Shown here piece by piece: positions 24,632 through 33,011 of a DNA stretch of 48,015 nucleotides. The stretch is from contig JAISHS010000006.1 in NCBI GenBank assembly GCA_031262405.1, positions 1 through 48,015 on the forward strand, written 5' to 3'. The position numbers were made by a program, and so were the translations under genes. The notes below the pieces were generated by a model. The model was not told the origin of the DNA. It ran no database searches and was given only the letters and a program-made list of their open reading frames with translations. The DNA is from Oscillospiraceae bacterium (lineage in GTDB: Bacteria > Bacillota > Clostridia > Oscillospirales > Oscillospiraceae). The number at the start of each line of letters is the position of its first letter. Positions within the stretch are counted from its first letter, which is position 1.

Positions 24632-25900
24632 ATGAAAAAGTATCTATCTTTAATTCTTGCGGCGCTGATGGTGCTTGCGCTCCTAACCGGCTGCGCAAAT
24701 ACTCCGGCAGAAAGTGCGGATCCGGAGCCGAGTTCTACTGCGACAATAGCGGAGCCGCCCGAAAGCGCGGAGCCGGTCGAACCGGCGGAACCGGTTGAAA
24801 TCGTCATTTGGCACGAGAACAACGAGACAATCGCGGGCACGATTCAGGAACAGCTCTCCGACATTCCCGGCGTAACGGTAAAGCTGGAGCGCAAGGAGCA
24901 GATGTCGGACGCACTCAAAATGGTGGGCAACGACCCGGAGGCCGCTCCGGATATGTATCTGTTTGCCCATGATAAAATCGGCGTCTATGCCGCGATGGGC
25001 ATTCTCGCTCCGATAACGGAGTTCGTCTCGGCGGATGCCTTCGCCGACATCATGCCCATGGCCGTGGACGCGACGACCTACAAGGGCGAGCAGTATTCTA
25101 TTCCCATCTATTTTGAAACCCTTCTCTTTATGTATAACAAGGCGCTGATGGACGCGCCCCCCGCGACAACCGACGAGCTTCTTGAGCTGATGAAATCCGG
25201 CACCACCGCCGACTCCTATGTCTTCGTCGAGCAGCACTCCACGTCCTATAATTCCGCCCCTTGGATTCAGGGCTTCGGCGGTTACATACTCAATTCCGAC
25301 GCCGCGCCCGGACTCGGCACTCAAGAATTTCAGGACGCGCTGGCCTATCACAAACAGTTTATCCAGTATCAGCCGTCCGACGGTGAATATAACACCGTGA
25401 CAACGCTCTTCACCGAGGGCAAGGCCGCCTCCACAATAGGCGGGCCTTGGCTTGTACCGGACCTCAACGCCGCGGGGCTGGATCTGGGAATTTCCGCGAT
25501 GCCGACCCTCCCGAACGGGGAGCCGCTCAAGCCCTTCTCTGGGGTTCAAGGGATTCAGGTTCTGAAGCACGCCGCCGCTGACAAGCCGGACGCAGTTAAG
25601 GCGGTCCTCGAGGGACTTTTGAGACCCGAAGTTGGCATTGCTCTGGCGAATATCGCCAACAGCGCGCCGGTGAATCTCAAGGCATATGACGACCCGGACG
25701 TCGCCGCAAATGAGATGATCATGGTCATGCGCGATATCGCGGCTAACGTCGTACCCATGCCGAACATCCCCGAGATGGACGTTATGTGGACGGTTACGGA
25801 CAATTTGCTGGCCGCCGTGAACAAGAACGGCGAGGACATAAAGACCACCTGCGAAGCGGCTCAGGCGGAGGCGCTTGAACAAATCGCCGCAATGCAGTAA
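24632..25900 (+). CDS. Maltodextrin-type ABC substrate-binding lipoprotein
   Basis: A 422-residue MalE-like solute-binding protein. The signal peptide MKKYLSLILAALMVLALL ends in the lipobox LLTGC (Cys near 22), then a Glu/Pro-rich linker. Mature-domain hallmarks include VEIVIWHENNE, MYLFAHDKIG and YSIPIYFETLLFMYNKALM, as in maltose/maltodextrin binders. GGAGG lies 6 bases before ATG at 24632. It is first in a LacI-controlled operon with two permeases and a GH13_20 enzyme. Confidence 0.92.
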   Translation: MKKYLSLILAALMVLALLTGCANTPAESADPEPSSTATIAEPPESAEPVEPAEPVEIVIWHENNETIAGTIQEQLSDIPGVTVKLERKEQMSDALKMVGNDPEAAPDMYLFAHDKIGVYAAMGILAPITEFVSADAFADIMPMAVDATTYKGEQYSIPIYFETLLFMYNKALMDAPPATTDELLELMKSGTTADSYVFVEQHSTSYNSAPWIQGFGGYILNSDAAPGLGTQEFQDALAYHKQFIQYQPSDGEYNTVTTLFTEGKAASTIGGPWLVPDLNAAGLDLGISAMPTLPNGEPLKPFSGVQGIQVLKHAAADKPDAVKAVLEGLLRPEVGIALANIANSAPVNLKAYDDPDVAANEMIMVMRDIAANVVPMPNIPEMDVMWTVTDNLLAAVNKNGEDIKTTCEAAQAEALEQIAAMQ

Positions 25901-25924
25901 AATAGGCATGTTGTAATATCTAAA

Positions 25925-25958
25925 GCGACGCCGCACAGATACAAGTGTGCGGCGTCGC
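25925..25958 (+). other. Stable intercistronic hairpin
   Basis: GCGACGCCGCAC (25925-25936) and GTGTGCGGCGTCGC (25945-25958) form a 12-bp GC stem between the binding-protein and permease genes. No U-tract follows. It probably protects the upstream mRNA 3' end and does not terminate transcription. Confidence 0.65.
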
Positions 25959-25978
25959 CCTAAAAAGGAGACAATTTC

Positions 25979-26866
25979 ATGCTGAAACGAAGATTGGCGC
26001 CGTGGCTGTATTCCACTCCTCTATTTATCATTATCGTCGCCGTAATACTCTTTCCAATTGCCTACACCTTATACATATCCTTCACTAATATGAATGTGTA
26101 CCACTGGTTTGAGTTTGAGACAATAGGGCTGGAGAATTATAAAAAAGCGCTGCTGATGCTGGACTCCGGGTTCCTGCCCGCTGTTTTGAGAACCATTCTC
26201 TGGACGGCAGTCAACATCGTGCTACAGGTTATAATCGCGTTTTTTCTGGCTCTGGGGCTGAATTCACCGGGGCTGAAGGCGCGAACCTTTTATAAAACCA
26301 TGCTCATGTTCCCTTGGGCGATGCCTGCCTATGTCTCGATTCTGCTCTGGCGCATGGGAATGTTCAACACCGAGTTCGGCTTCCTGAACAAGCTGCTGGA
26401 GATGCTGGGCTTTTCGGGGATAAACTATCTCTCAAACAGCACAAACGCCTTTATCAGCTGCGTCGTGGTCAATCTCTGGCAGGCTCTGCCCTTCATGCTG
26501 ATAATGATGGACAGCGCGCTCCAAAGCATAGATAAGAGCTATTACGAGAGCGCGCTGCTCGACGGCGCGGGCTTTTGGAAGCGCCACCTAAACCTCACCC
26601 TGCCCGCCATTAGACCCATTATGGCCGCGCCCATTCTCATGACCACCTTTCTCACCTTCAAGCAGTTCGACATCGTCTATCTGCTGACCATGCAGCGCGG
26701 CGGCGTGACCGGGGCTAATATCAACACCGTTCTCACCTATGTCTATGACAAGGCCTTTATCACCAACAACTACGGCTACTCCTCCGCCGCGTCGATACTC
26801 GTCTTTGTGCTGATTATAATTCTCTCGAGTCTGTCGCGCTCCACACTGAAACAGGAGGGGGTATGA
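25979..26866 (+). CDS. Maltodextrin-type ABC permease, MalF-like
   Basis: A 295-residue membrane protein with six hydrophobic segments and the EAA loop YYESALLDGAGFWKRHLNLT near residue 190. AAGGAG precedes ATG at 25979. It overlaps the MalG-like gene by 4 bp. No ATPase gene is adjacent. Confidence 0.93.
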   Translation: MLKRRLAPWLYSTPLFIIIVAVILFPIAYTLYISFTNMNVYHWFEFETIGLENYKKALLMLDSGFLPAVLRTILWTAVNIVLQVIIAFFLALGLNSPGLKARTFYKTMLMFPWAMPAYVSILLWRMGMFNTEFGFLNKLLEMLGFSGINYLSNSTNAFISCVVVNLWQALPFMLIMMDSALQSIDKSYYESALLDGAGFWKRHLNLTLPAIRPIMAAPILMTTFLTFKQFDIVYLLTMQRGGVTGANINTVLTYVYDKAFITNNYGYSSAASILVFVLIIILSSLSRSTLKQEGV

Positions 26867-27711
26867 GCATGAGCAAAGGAGCTAGAACCCGGGCGCGCTT
26901 AACTGCCCTCAACATCTTCTACATAGTCCTCATAATTATTACGCTGATTCCGGTCTATTACGCTCTGACAATTGCCCTCTCCTCCGGCGGAGATATTCTC
27001 TCGTCAAAGCTCACGCTGCTGCCGAAGAACATGACGCTGGACAATTTCAAAACGGTGCTTCTGGAAAAGCCGTTCTTCACTTGGCTCAAAAACTCCGCAA
27101 TTCTAAGCGTCTCAACCGTCGCCTTAGCGCTGCTGACGGGGGTTCCCTGCGCCTATTCCTTCTCGCGCTTTCGCTTCAAGGGACGCAAGTTCGTGCTGTA
27201 TATCCTCCTGCTGCTCAACGCCTTTCCCGCGATCTTGTCCATGTTTGCAATTTACAGAATGCTCAACTTAGTGGGGCTTATAAACACCTATGCGGGGCTT
27301 GTCGTCGTCTACACCGGCGGTATGGCGGTGTTCGCGATGTGGAACATGAAGGCATATTTTGACACCATCCCGATTGAGATTGAGGAGGCCGCCAAGATCG
27401 ACGGGGCAAACGACCTCCAGCTCGTCACGCGCATAGTCCTGCCGCTGGCACGGCCGACTATCATAGTAACCGCCGTTATGACGCTCATCTATGTCTGGAA
27501 CGAATATGTATTCGCGATTCAGTTTCTGCCCGGCGCGGAGCGCTACACCTTAGCGGCGGGGCTGTACTCCCTCCAAGCCACGGAATATACCCGAAACTGG
27601 CCGCTCTTCGCGGCGGCGTCGATCCTCGTGTCGATCCCCGTACTCATAATTTTCTATTTGATACAAAACCACATGGCCTCCGGTCTCACAGCCGGAAGCG
27701 TGAAAGGATAA
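26863..27711 (+). CDS. Maltodextrin-type ABC permease, MalG-like
   Basis: A 282-residue membrane protein with six segments and the EAA loop EIEEAAKIDGANDLQLVTRI (about residues 171-190). It starts within the stop of the MalF-like gene (ATGA, AGGAGGGGG upstream). A second ATG six bases later is also possible. Only 7 bp separate it from the GH13_20 gene. Confidence 0.93.
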   Translation: MSMSKGARTRARLTALNIFYIVLIIITLIPVYYALTIALSSGGDILSSKLTLLPKNMTLDNFKTVLLEKPFFTWLKNSAILSVSTVALALLTGVPCAYSFSRFRFKGRKFVLYILLLLNAFPAILSMFAIYRMLNLVGLINTYAGLVVVYTGGMAVFAMWNMKAYFDTIPIEIEEAAKIDGANDLQLVTRIVLPLARPTIIVTAVMTLIYVWNEYVFAIQFLPGAERYTLAAGLYSLQATEYTRNWPLFAAASILVSIPVLIIFYLIQNHMASGLTAGSVKG

Positions 27712-27718
27712 TCCTTGT

Positions 27719-29479
27719 ATGCAAAATAACCCTGCCCAGTTCGGCTCAGAAATTAACAGGAGCGCCGTGCTGCACATTCCCCTCTCGCAATATGCCTACG
27801 CCGTGAGCGAGACCACAATAACCCTTCGTCTGCGCGCGGCAAAGGGCAACCTAAAATCCTGCACGCTGCACTATGGCGACAGAGCCTGGATGAGCGATCC
27901 TATACCCTTCTTCTCCGCGCCGATGGAGAAGCTGTGCTCCGATCTGTATTTCGACTATTATGAAATCAGCCTGACCGCCGGATTCAATCGCATCTGCTAC
28001 TGCTTTGAACTCTACTCAGAGGAAGAGCGCATGTTTTATTGCGCCGATCTGTTTCTCATCGAGCGTCCCAAGGAGCGCAGCGAGTATTATCAGTATCCCA
28101 TTATACGGCGGGAGGAGCTAAGCGATGTGCCGGCGTGGTTCAAGCGCGCCGTAGTATACAACATCTTCCCGGACAGCTTTGCGACGGGGAAACGGTTTCT
28201 CTCGGGACAGACGAACAAGCTGGAAAACGGTACACCCACGCCCAGCCAATCGCGTCACGGGGGGACACTCCGGGGAATTATCGAAAATCTCGACTATATA
28301 AAGAGTATGGGCTTCACCTGTATATACCTCAATCCGATTTTTCTGGCGGGGGAATATCACAAATATGACACCTTGGACTATATGCACATAGACCCCTGCT
28401 TCGGCACGGACGAGGATTTCGGGGAGTTTATGGAGAAGGCTCACACTCTGGGTCTGGCGGTGATTCTCGACGGGGTTTTCAACCACTGCAGCTGGTATTT
28501 CTTCGCCTTCGACGACGTGGTAAAAAACGGCAGTGAGTCGAGATACGCAGACTGGTTCTATGATTTGAGCTTCCCTGTCATTCGCCCCGAGGGGGAAGGC
28601 GAGTTCCCGGCCTATGCGAGCTTCGCCTATGAGAAGAAGATGCCAAAGCTCAATTCCTCCAACCCCGAGGTTCGCGCGTATTTCATGGAGGTCTGCCGCC
28701 GCTGGACGCGCGACTATCACATAGACGGCTGGCGTCTGGACGTCGCAAACGAGGTCGACCGCGACTTCTGGCGGGAATTTCGGCACGTCGCACGCTCCGA
28801 AAATCCGAACTGCGTATTCATTGCGGAGATTTGGGAGAGCGCGGAGAGCTGGCTCCGGGGGGATATGTTCGACTCCACGATGAACTATGATTTCCGCAAG
28901 AACGCGCGGGACTTCTTCGCGAATAACCTGCTGGACGCCGAGCAGTTTGACGCGCGAAACGTGCAAATGCGTCTGCGCTATCCGCTTGGAATTTTACAGG
29001 GGCAGCTGAATCTGCTGGACAGCCACGACGTAAGCCGCTTTCTTACGCTGTGCGGGGGTGACAAGCGCCGACTGAGAGCGGCGGTTGTATTTCAGATGAC
29101 CTTCCCGGGAGTACCCAGCGTGTTCTACGGAGACGAGCTGGGGGTTTCCGGGCTTAGGGAGCCGGAGTACCGAAGCGCTATGCCTTGGCAAACCGGCGAC
29201 GATGCATTGCGGGAGTTTTACGCCGAGGCGCTCTGCCTGCGCTCTCGCGCGGAGCTTGTTGACGGAGCCTTCCGCACGCTCGAAGCGGAGCCTAATAGCG
29301 GGCTTTACGTATACGAAAGGAGGCTTGATAATCGGTCGATAATAGTGACGCTCAATTCGCGCGAAGAGGTTGTCGAGCTTAAAACCGATGTTTCCGACAG
29401 CAAGCTAATACTCTCGCAGGGCTACTCCGCCGGAACCCTCTCGGCCTTCGGCTACGCGGTTTGGGCGAGAGACAGATAG
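27719..29479 (+). CDS. GH13_20 cyclomaltodextrinase/neopullulanase-like enzyme
   Basis: A 586-residue cytoplasmic alpha-glucan hydrolase. A CBM34-like N-terminal domain (about 1-125) precedes the GH13 barrel: AVVYNIFPDSFATG, DGVFNH, nucleophile Asp341 in GWRLDVANEVD, acid/base Glu370 in FIAEIWE, and Asp437 in LLDSHDVSR. This order is typical of subfamily 20, which degrades cyclodextrins, maltodextrins or pullulan. There is no signal peptide, so its substrates are imported by the adjacent ABC system. The exact preference cannot be decided from sequence alone. Confidence 0.92.
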   Translation: MQNNPAQFGSEINRSAVLHIPLSQYAYAVSETTITLRLRAAKGNLKSCTLHYGDRAWMSDPIPFFSAPMEKLCSDLYFDYYEISLTAGFNRICYCFELYSEEERMFYCADLFLIERPKERSEYYQYPIIRREELSDVPAWFKRAVVYNIFPDSFATGKRFLSGQTNKLENGTPTPSQSRHGGTLRGIIENLDYIKSMGFTCIYLNPIFLAGEYHKYDTLDYMHIDPCFGTDEDFGEFMEKAHTLGLAVILDGVFNHCSWYFFAFDDVVKNGSESRYADWFYDLSFPVIRPEGEGEFPAYASFAYEKKMPKLNSSNPEVRAYFMEVCRRWTRDYHIDGWRLDVANEVDRDFWREFRHVARSENPNCVFIAEIWESAESWLRGDMFDSTMNYDFRKNARDFFANNLLDAEQFDARNVQMRLRYPLGILQGQLNLLDSHDVSRFLTLCGGDKRRLRAAVVFQMTFPGVPSVFYGDELGVSGLREPEYRSAMPWQTGDDALREFYAEALCLRSRAELVDGAFRTLEAEPNSGLYVYERRLDNRSIIVTLNSREEVVELKTDVSDSKLILSQGYSAGTLSAFGYAVWARDR

Positions 29480-29526
29480 GTGCTCTTTCTTGCGCATTAC
29501 GCCCTATCCCCTCCCTCAAAACACAA

Positions 29527-29598
29527 CAAACCCACTTTTAAGTGACCTTAAAAGTGGGTTTGTCTACAGTGGCGTATTAGTCCAATTTAGATATGCTC
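29527..29598 (+). repeat. Hairpin plus conserved box, dispersed repeat copy 3
   Basis: The hairpin CAAACCCACTTTTAAGTGAC and its partner (29527-29562) match copy 1 almost exactly. The box TGGCGTATTAGTCCAATTTA follows at 29570. The box supplies the last codons of the hypothetical gene on the minus strand, and the hairpin would terminate that transcript. Confidence 0.75.
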
Positions 29599-30545
29599 AA
29601 ACAGACTTCTTTAAGTCGAGTGTATCCCTTTTCCTTTGCGCAGTTATACAGAGGTTTCCAATATTTCTTGTAGTATTTCACTACATCATCTCTATCTTTT
29701 AATTCTGCTAATTGCGCAATATAGGATGGAAACGTTTTTCCGAAGGGGTGCATCGCATTGAACATATCGAAATCTTCTTTTGTAAAGTCCTCGTAGACAA
29801 AATCACTCTCATCAATACTAACAGCTGTATTCAGCAACCTATATAGGAATTCGTTCATTAGACCTTCCTTGTGTTCACTCTCTATAGCAGCAGAGAAAAA
29901 ATCTTGTGCAGCTTTGTACAATCTATCGGAATCGGGGAGCGATTCAATTTCAACTCGAACATCTTTTGAGGTTTGTGCAAATCCAATTTCACTATCACTA
30001 GGAACATCAGATGGCCTGTAAATCACCCTGTCTCTCACATAATTCAACTTTTCATAAAGGCAAGGCTGACATTTGTTTTCTTTTATTCTTTCATCAACAA
30101 AGGTCTCATAAATCGATTGCTTAAATTTAGGCCAATCGCTTTTATTCGAAGCATTATCCCTCAATTTTTTGCAATAAATTCTTATTTCTGAATGATTAAA
30201 ATTAGTCGCCAAATCTTGTTCATATTTTTTACACTGATCCCAAACTTCAGCTGATTCTCCAGAAGCATTTAATTCCTCCAGAGTTGCCCCGTATTTGACT
30301 TTATCCTTATCTACACGCATTATAATATCATAATTATCTTTCTCATCTAGCAACATGCAACAGGTCATCAAGTGAAATGCTATGTAATAGGTAACAATCG
30401 CTTTCGACATACGAAGTGCTGTATGCTCTACAGATTCAATTGATGATAATTCGCAAATCCCAATCAAAGCCTTGTGAAATGCTAGTGCCGCGCAACCGGC
30501 AATGGCTTTATCATTATTATTTTTCCCTCTTATGATTTTCGCCAT
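29577..30545 (-). CDS. AT-rich hypothetical protein
   Basis: A 322-residue protein that I do not recognise. It is mainly helical and charged, with a CQPCLYEKLNYVRDRVIYRP segment near the middle and several Trp/Tyr-rich stretches towards the end (YYKKYWKPLYNC). No signal peptide or clear catalytic motif is visible. AGGGGG lies 4 bases before ATG at 30545. Base composition is far more AT-rich than the glucan region, suggesting acquisition. It has its own promoter and two overlapping small ORFs upstream. Its last codons are formed by the dispersed repeat box, so the C-terminus may have been altered by insertion. Confidence 0.65.
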   Translation of the reverse strand: MAKIIRGKNNNDKAIAGCAALAFHKALIGICELSSIESVEHTALRMSKAIVTYYIAFHLMTCCMLLDEKDNYDIIMRVDKDKVKYGATLEELNASGESAEVWDQCKKYEQDLATNFNHSEIRIYCKKLRDNASNKSDWPKFKQSIYETFVDERIKENKCQPCLYEKLNYVRDRVIYRPSDVPSDSEIGFAQTSKDVRVEIESLPDSDRLYKAAQDFFSAAIESEHKEGLMNEFLYRLLNTAVSIDESDFVYEDFTKEDFDMFNAMHPFGKTFPSYIAQLAELKDRDDVVKYYKKYWKPLYNCAKEKGYTRLKEVCLSISKLD

Positions 30546-30612
30546 TTTTCCCCCTTTTTTTCTCAAAAGTAAAATTTCCGTATCTGGATTTCATTGTATT
30601 ATCTACTTTCAT
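30517..30612 (-). CDS. Candidate 31-aa small ORF overlapping the hypothetical gene
   Basis: Starts MKVDNTMKSRYGNF, highly basic, with GAAGGAGAG upstream. It overlaps the start of the 322-residue gene by 29 bp in another frame. It could be a translational-coupling leader. There is no family support. Confidence 0.25.
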   Translation of the reverse strand: MKVDNTMKSRYGNFTFEKKRGKNGENHKREK

Positions 30613-30706
30613 CTTTCTCTCCTTCAAAACGCCCTTTATATCGACTCTTTTCAATTGCGGCAATCAACCCCAATAATATCGACTTAATAAAAGACATTAT
30701 ACTCAT
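30599..30706 (-). CDS. Candidate 35-aa hydrophobic small ORF
   Basis: Starts MSIMSFIKSILLGLIAAIEK: one short hydrophobic helix followed by a charged tail (RYKGRFEGEKDESR). It lies about 35 bp after the predicted promoter and overlaps the next small ORF. It resembles small membrane toxins only in general shape. Confidence 0.3.
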   Translation of the reverse strand: MSIMSFIKSILLGLIAAIEKSRYKGRFEGEKDESR

Positions 30707-30742
30707 TCTGATACACATCTTCTACCTAATGTTTTGATTACA

Positions 30743-30771
30743 CTATAACACCAAAAAGCAGCACATACAAC
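30743..30771 (-). promoter_or_regulatory. Probable promoter of the hypothetical gene and its small ORFs
   Basis: On the minus strand TTGTAT (30766-30771) and TATAGT (30743-30748) are separated by 17 bp. Confidence 0.5.
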
Positions 30772-30894
30772 TTAATTGCAAAGTATTCGCCATTTTCCAC
30801 CATCGATTCACCCTCACCTCTGGCGACTGCCACATCTCAATTTCAAAGTCCCCGTTTTCTTCCACCGTTATTCTCTCAATCGAATCTTTGACAC

Positions 30895-31086
30895 GCCGCG
30901 GGTCCGGCGCTGTGCCCGAATTATCCGACATGGGAGCTTTATGTTGATTTGCCCGCAGGACAGACGGTTCAGTTCAAGGCTCTGAAGAAGGGCGAAACCA
31001 CTACCACCACGTGGGAATCCGGCTCAAATCACAGCTACACCGTACCGACATCCGGCATAGGGTATACTACAATTACTTGGTCTTGA
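30895..31086 (+). pseudogene. Remnant of a CBM20 starch-binding domain
   Basis: A 63-codon frame reads PNYPTWELYVDLPAGQTVQF near its start and WESGSNHSYTVPTSG later, then ITWS and a stop. This is the C-terminal half of a CBM20 starch-binding domain, normally the tail of a secreted amylase. There is no start codon or catalytic domain. One base appears missing at about 30894, where FDT precedes in another frame. Upstream the sequence changes to unrelated material, so this is debris of a deleted amylase gene. A terminator still follows it. Confidence 0.8.
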
Positions 31087-31142
31087 TTTTGATGTATTCC
31101 CGTTTGGGAAGGGTTCGTCGTAAAAAGTAAACCCCAAAAAAG

Positions 31143-31186
31143 AGCGAGGTTGGTTTCCCTTTTAGGTGACTAACCTCGCTTTTCTC
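31143..31186 (+). terminator. Terminator of the lost amylase gene
   Basis: AGCGAGGTTGGT (31143-31154) pairs with ACTAACCTCGCT (31169-31180), one G-T pair, followed by TTTCT. It lies 56 bp after the CBM20 stop codon. Confidence 0.7.
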
Positions 31187-31229
31187 TACATAAAAAAGAT
31201 ATCTGATGCTTTATTAAAAATGAATGCAA

Positions 31230-32390
31230 TTAACAGGCACTGCTCAATCCCGCCTTTTTCGCATACTCCACCGCGGCTATAAACGCGTTAAGCACCCGCC
31301 TATCTATGTATTCTCCCGTCTCCTCGGCAATATTCTGCACCATTTTATACAGTTTTTCGGGCTTGCTCCCGGCAAGAGCCTTGAGGTTATATATCCCGAC
31401 GTCAGCGAGCCAGAGCTGAGTCACCCGCCCCACCCCGGGAATAGCGCTGATTTCAGTCCGATATTTCGGCGGCTTTATGAGCGCCCTTCTGTTCTGAATG
31501 CTTGTCCTGACGCGGCGCAAATAGATGCGGCCTTCGAGGACATATCTTAACTGATTTTGGAGTTCTTCATTGATGCGTATATTGGGAGAATTTGCTATGA
31601 AGCTGACCGTAATAATCCTGTCGCGCAACACGTTAGTCACAAATATCCCCTCGCATTTGCCGAGGATACGGCGCGCCTTTTCAAGATCGGTTTCGCCCTT
31701 CGCCGCGAGTTTTTTCGCCGCGCGGTGCTCTTTAGCCCTCTGCCGTTTCTCTTCAAGCTCTCGCCAGTATATCACGTCCTCTTTTCTGAAGTAGGGGCAC
31801 TGCTTTTTCAAACACTGGTGCGATTTCATGAGCTTCGGCGTCAGATACCCCCAGTGTGTAGCATTGTCGCAGTAGGCTATGGCTTTCTCCCGAGTAGTCA
31901 TTTTTCCGCCTATGAGCTTAAAACCGGTTTTGTTCCTTTTCCGCTCCTTAGCCTCCCGCTTTTTCGCACGCTTAGCTTGCATATAATCGGAATAATGGGT
32001 CATCAACGCGCCCATATATTCGGCAATGTCGCTGTTTATAAACTCGTCGGACAGGTGCGCGTTACCTTCAATGTCCATATTTACGCTTTTGACTTTCTCT
32101 TCCGGCGCGGCGATATTCAGAAACCTGCGAAGCTCACGGTCCATATCCCGAGTTGCGACGACGAGCTTACGGGGCGCTTCGGTCAGCGCCAGTAAATTAT
32201 CTATCATACTAGACCAAGCCGACCGCACTGACTCTTTAAGCGGCTCCTCCGGCTGTTGAAACGACAGCTTCGTAATATCCCCGACGTCATTTGTCTCCTC
32301 GTCGACAGGAGCGAGCAGAAGCCATCTGGGAAGCCAAATGCTGATATCGCCTATATCCTGCTTGCCGCAGGGCAATACTATGTAAGTCAT
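31230..32390 (-). CDS. HhH-containing protein with C-terminal Cdd1-like domain
   Basis: A 386-residue protein of unknown function. The C-terminal part, ISAIPGVGRVTQLWLADVGI followed by YNLKALAGSKPEKLYKMV and DRRVLNAFIAAVEYAKKAG, resembles the helix-hairpin-helix Cdd1/pathogenicity-locus domain. The middle is rich in Lys/Arg/Glu (about 130-260). It contains CDNATHWGYLTPKLMKSHQC and CPYF cysteine motifs that could bind metal. The start at 32390 is chosen because GGAGGGG lies 5 bases upstream. Nucleic-acid binding is plausible but not shown. Confidence 0.7.
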   Translation of the reverse strand: MTYIVLPCGKQDIGDISIWLPRWLLLAPVDEETNDVGDITKLSFQQPEEPLKESVRSAWSSMIDNLLALTEAPRKLVVATRDMDRELRRFLNIAAPEEKVKSVNMDIEGNAHLSDEFINSDIAEYMGALMTHYSDYMQAKRAKKREAKERKRNKTGFKLIGGKMTTREKAIAYCDNATHWGYLTPKLMKSHQCLKKQCPYFRKEDVIYWRELEEKRQRAKEHRAAKKLAAKGETDLEKARRILGKCEGIFVTNVLRDRIITVSFIANSPNIRINEELQNQLRYVLEGRIYLRRVRTSIQNRRALIKPPKYRTEISAIPGVGRVTQLWLADVGIYNLKALAGSKPEKLYKMVQNIAEETGEYIDRRVLNAFIAAVEYAKKAGLSSAC

Positions 32391-32449
32391 CTGTTCCCCT
32401 CCGCAGTGGCGCGGAACCAACAATCGCGACGCCGATAGACATCACCGCG

Positions 32450-32845
32450 TCAGCCCTCCATGATTTTCACATAAAACTTCCGGCTACGCGGCGGGTCAAA
32501 TTCACAGAAATACACGCCCTGCCATGTGCCGAGCACAAGCCTGCCGCCTTCGATTATAACGGTGGCACCGGAGCCCATTGCGCTCGCCTTGAGGTGCGCC
32601 GTGCTGTTGCCCTCGGCGTGGGTGAAACCGGGATTTTCGGGAAACGCGCGGCGCAGACCGAGCAGTAAATCGTGCACGACGTCCGGATCGGCGTTCTCGT
32701 TGATCGTAATTCCGGCGGTCGTATGCGGGCAGTAAACGAGGGCGACGCCGTCCTTGACGCCGCTTTTGGCTACGGCGTCGCGCACCTGCGCCGTGATATT
32801 ATAAAAATCCTCACGCGGGGTTTTTGAATTATATTCGTAGAGCAT
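32450..32845 (-). CDS. yjbQ: YjbQ family protein (UPF0047)
   Basis: A 131-residue single-domain protein with the family motifs CPHTTAGITINENADPDV and LVLGTWQGVYFCEFDPPR. Conserved His and Glu residues line a putative active site. Some family members show weak thiamine-phosphate synthase activity, hence the common annotation, but the physiological role is unclear. Length is normal. AAAGGA precedes the ATG. It is ordinary chromosomal content between accessory genes. Confidence 0.92.
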   Translation of the reverse strand: MLYEYNSKTPREDFYNITAQVRDAVAKSGVKDGVALVYCPHTTAGITINENADPDVVHDLLLGLRRAFPENPGFTHAEGNSTAHLKASAMGSGATVIIEGGRLVLGTWQGVYFCEFDPPRSRKFYVKIMEG

Positions 32846-33011
32846 GGCCTGTCCTTTCGTCGCTGCTGGTGATTGTCTTGGTGAGTGAAGACACCAAGTC
32901 CGAAGTTCAGGTTTTTGAAAATGACCGTTAACGAAAAGACTGTGGAATAGAACTCTGGTTCTTTGCTCTCGTCTAAGTCAGAGACCATAGACCTCGGTGT
33001 AGGCCGGAGGG

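Noticed and set aside
24683-25936. 417-codon frame opposite the MalE-like gene
   Set aside because: It is antisense to a clear lipoprotein gene; long antisense frames are common in GC-rich coding sequence.
30743-30931. 62-codon minus-strand frame (VKDSIERITVEENGDFEIEM)
   Set aside because: Its first codons are antisense to the CBM20 remnant. The middle vaguely resembles a serine recombinase C-terminus, but it is too short and lacks supporting context to call.
32846-33011. Frame MTLRPTPRSMVSDLDESKEP between yjbQ and the KAP gene
   Set aside because: No ribosome binding site or family match; it overlaps yjbQ in another frame and looks like intergenic sequence.
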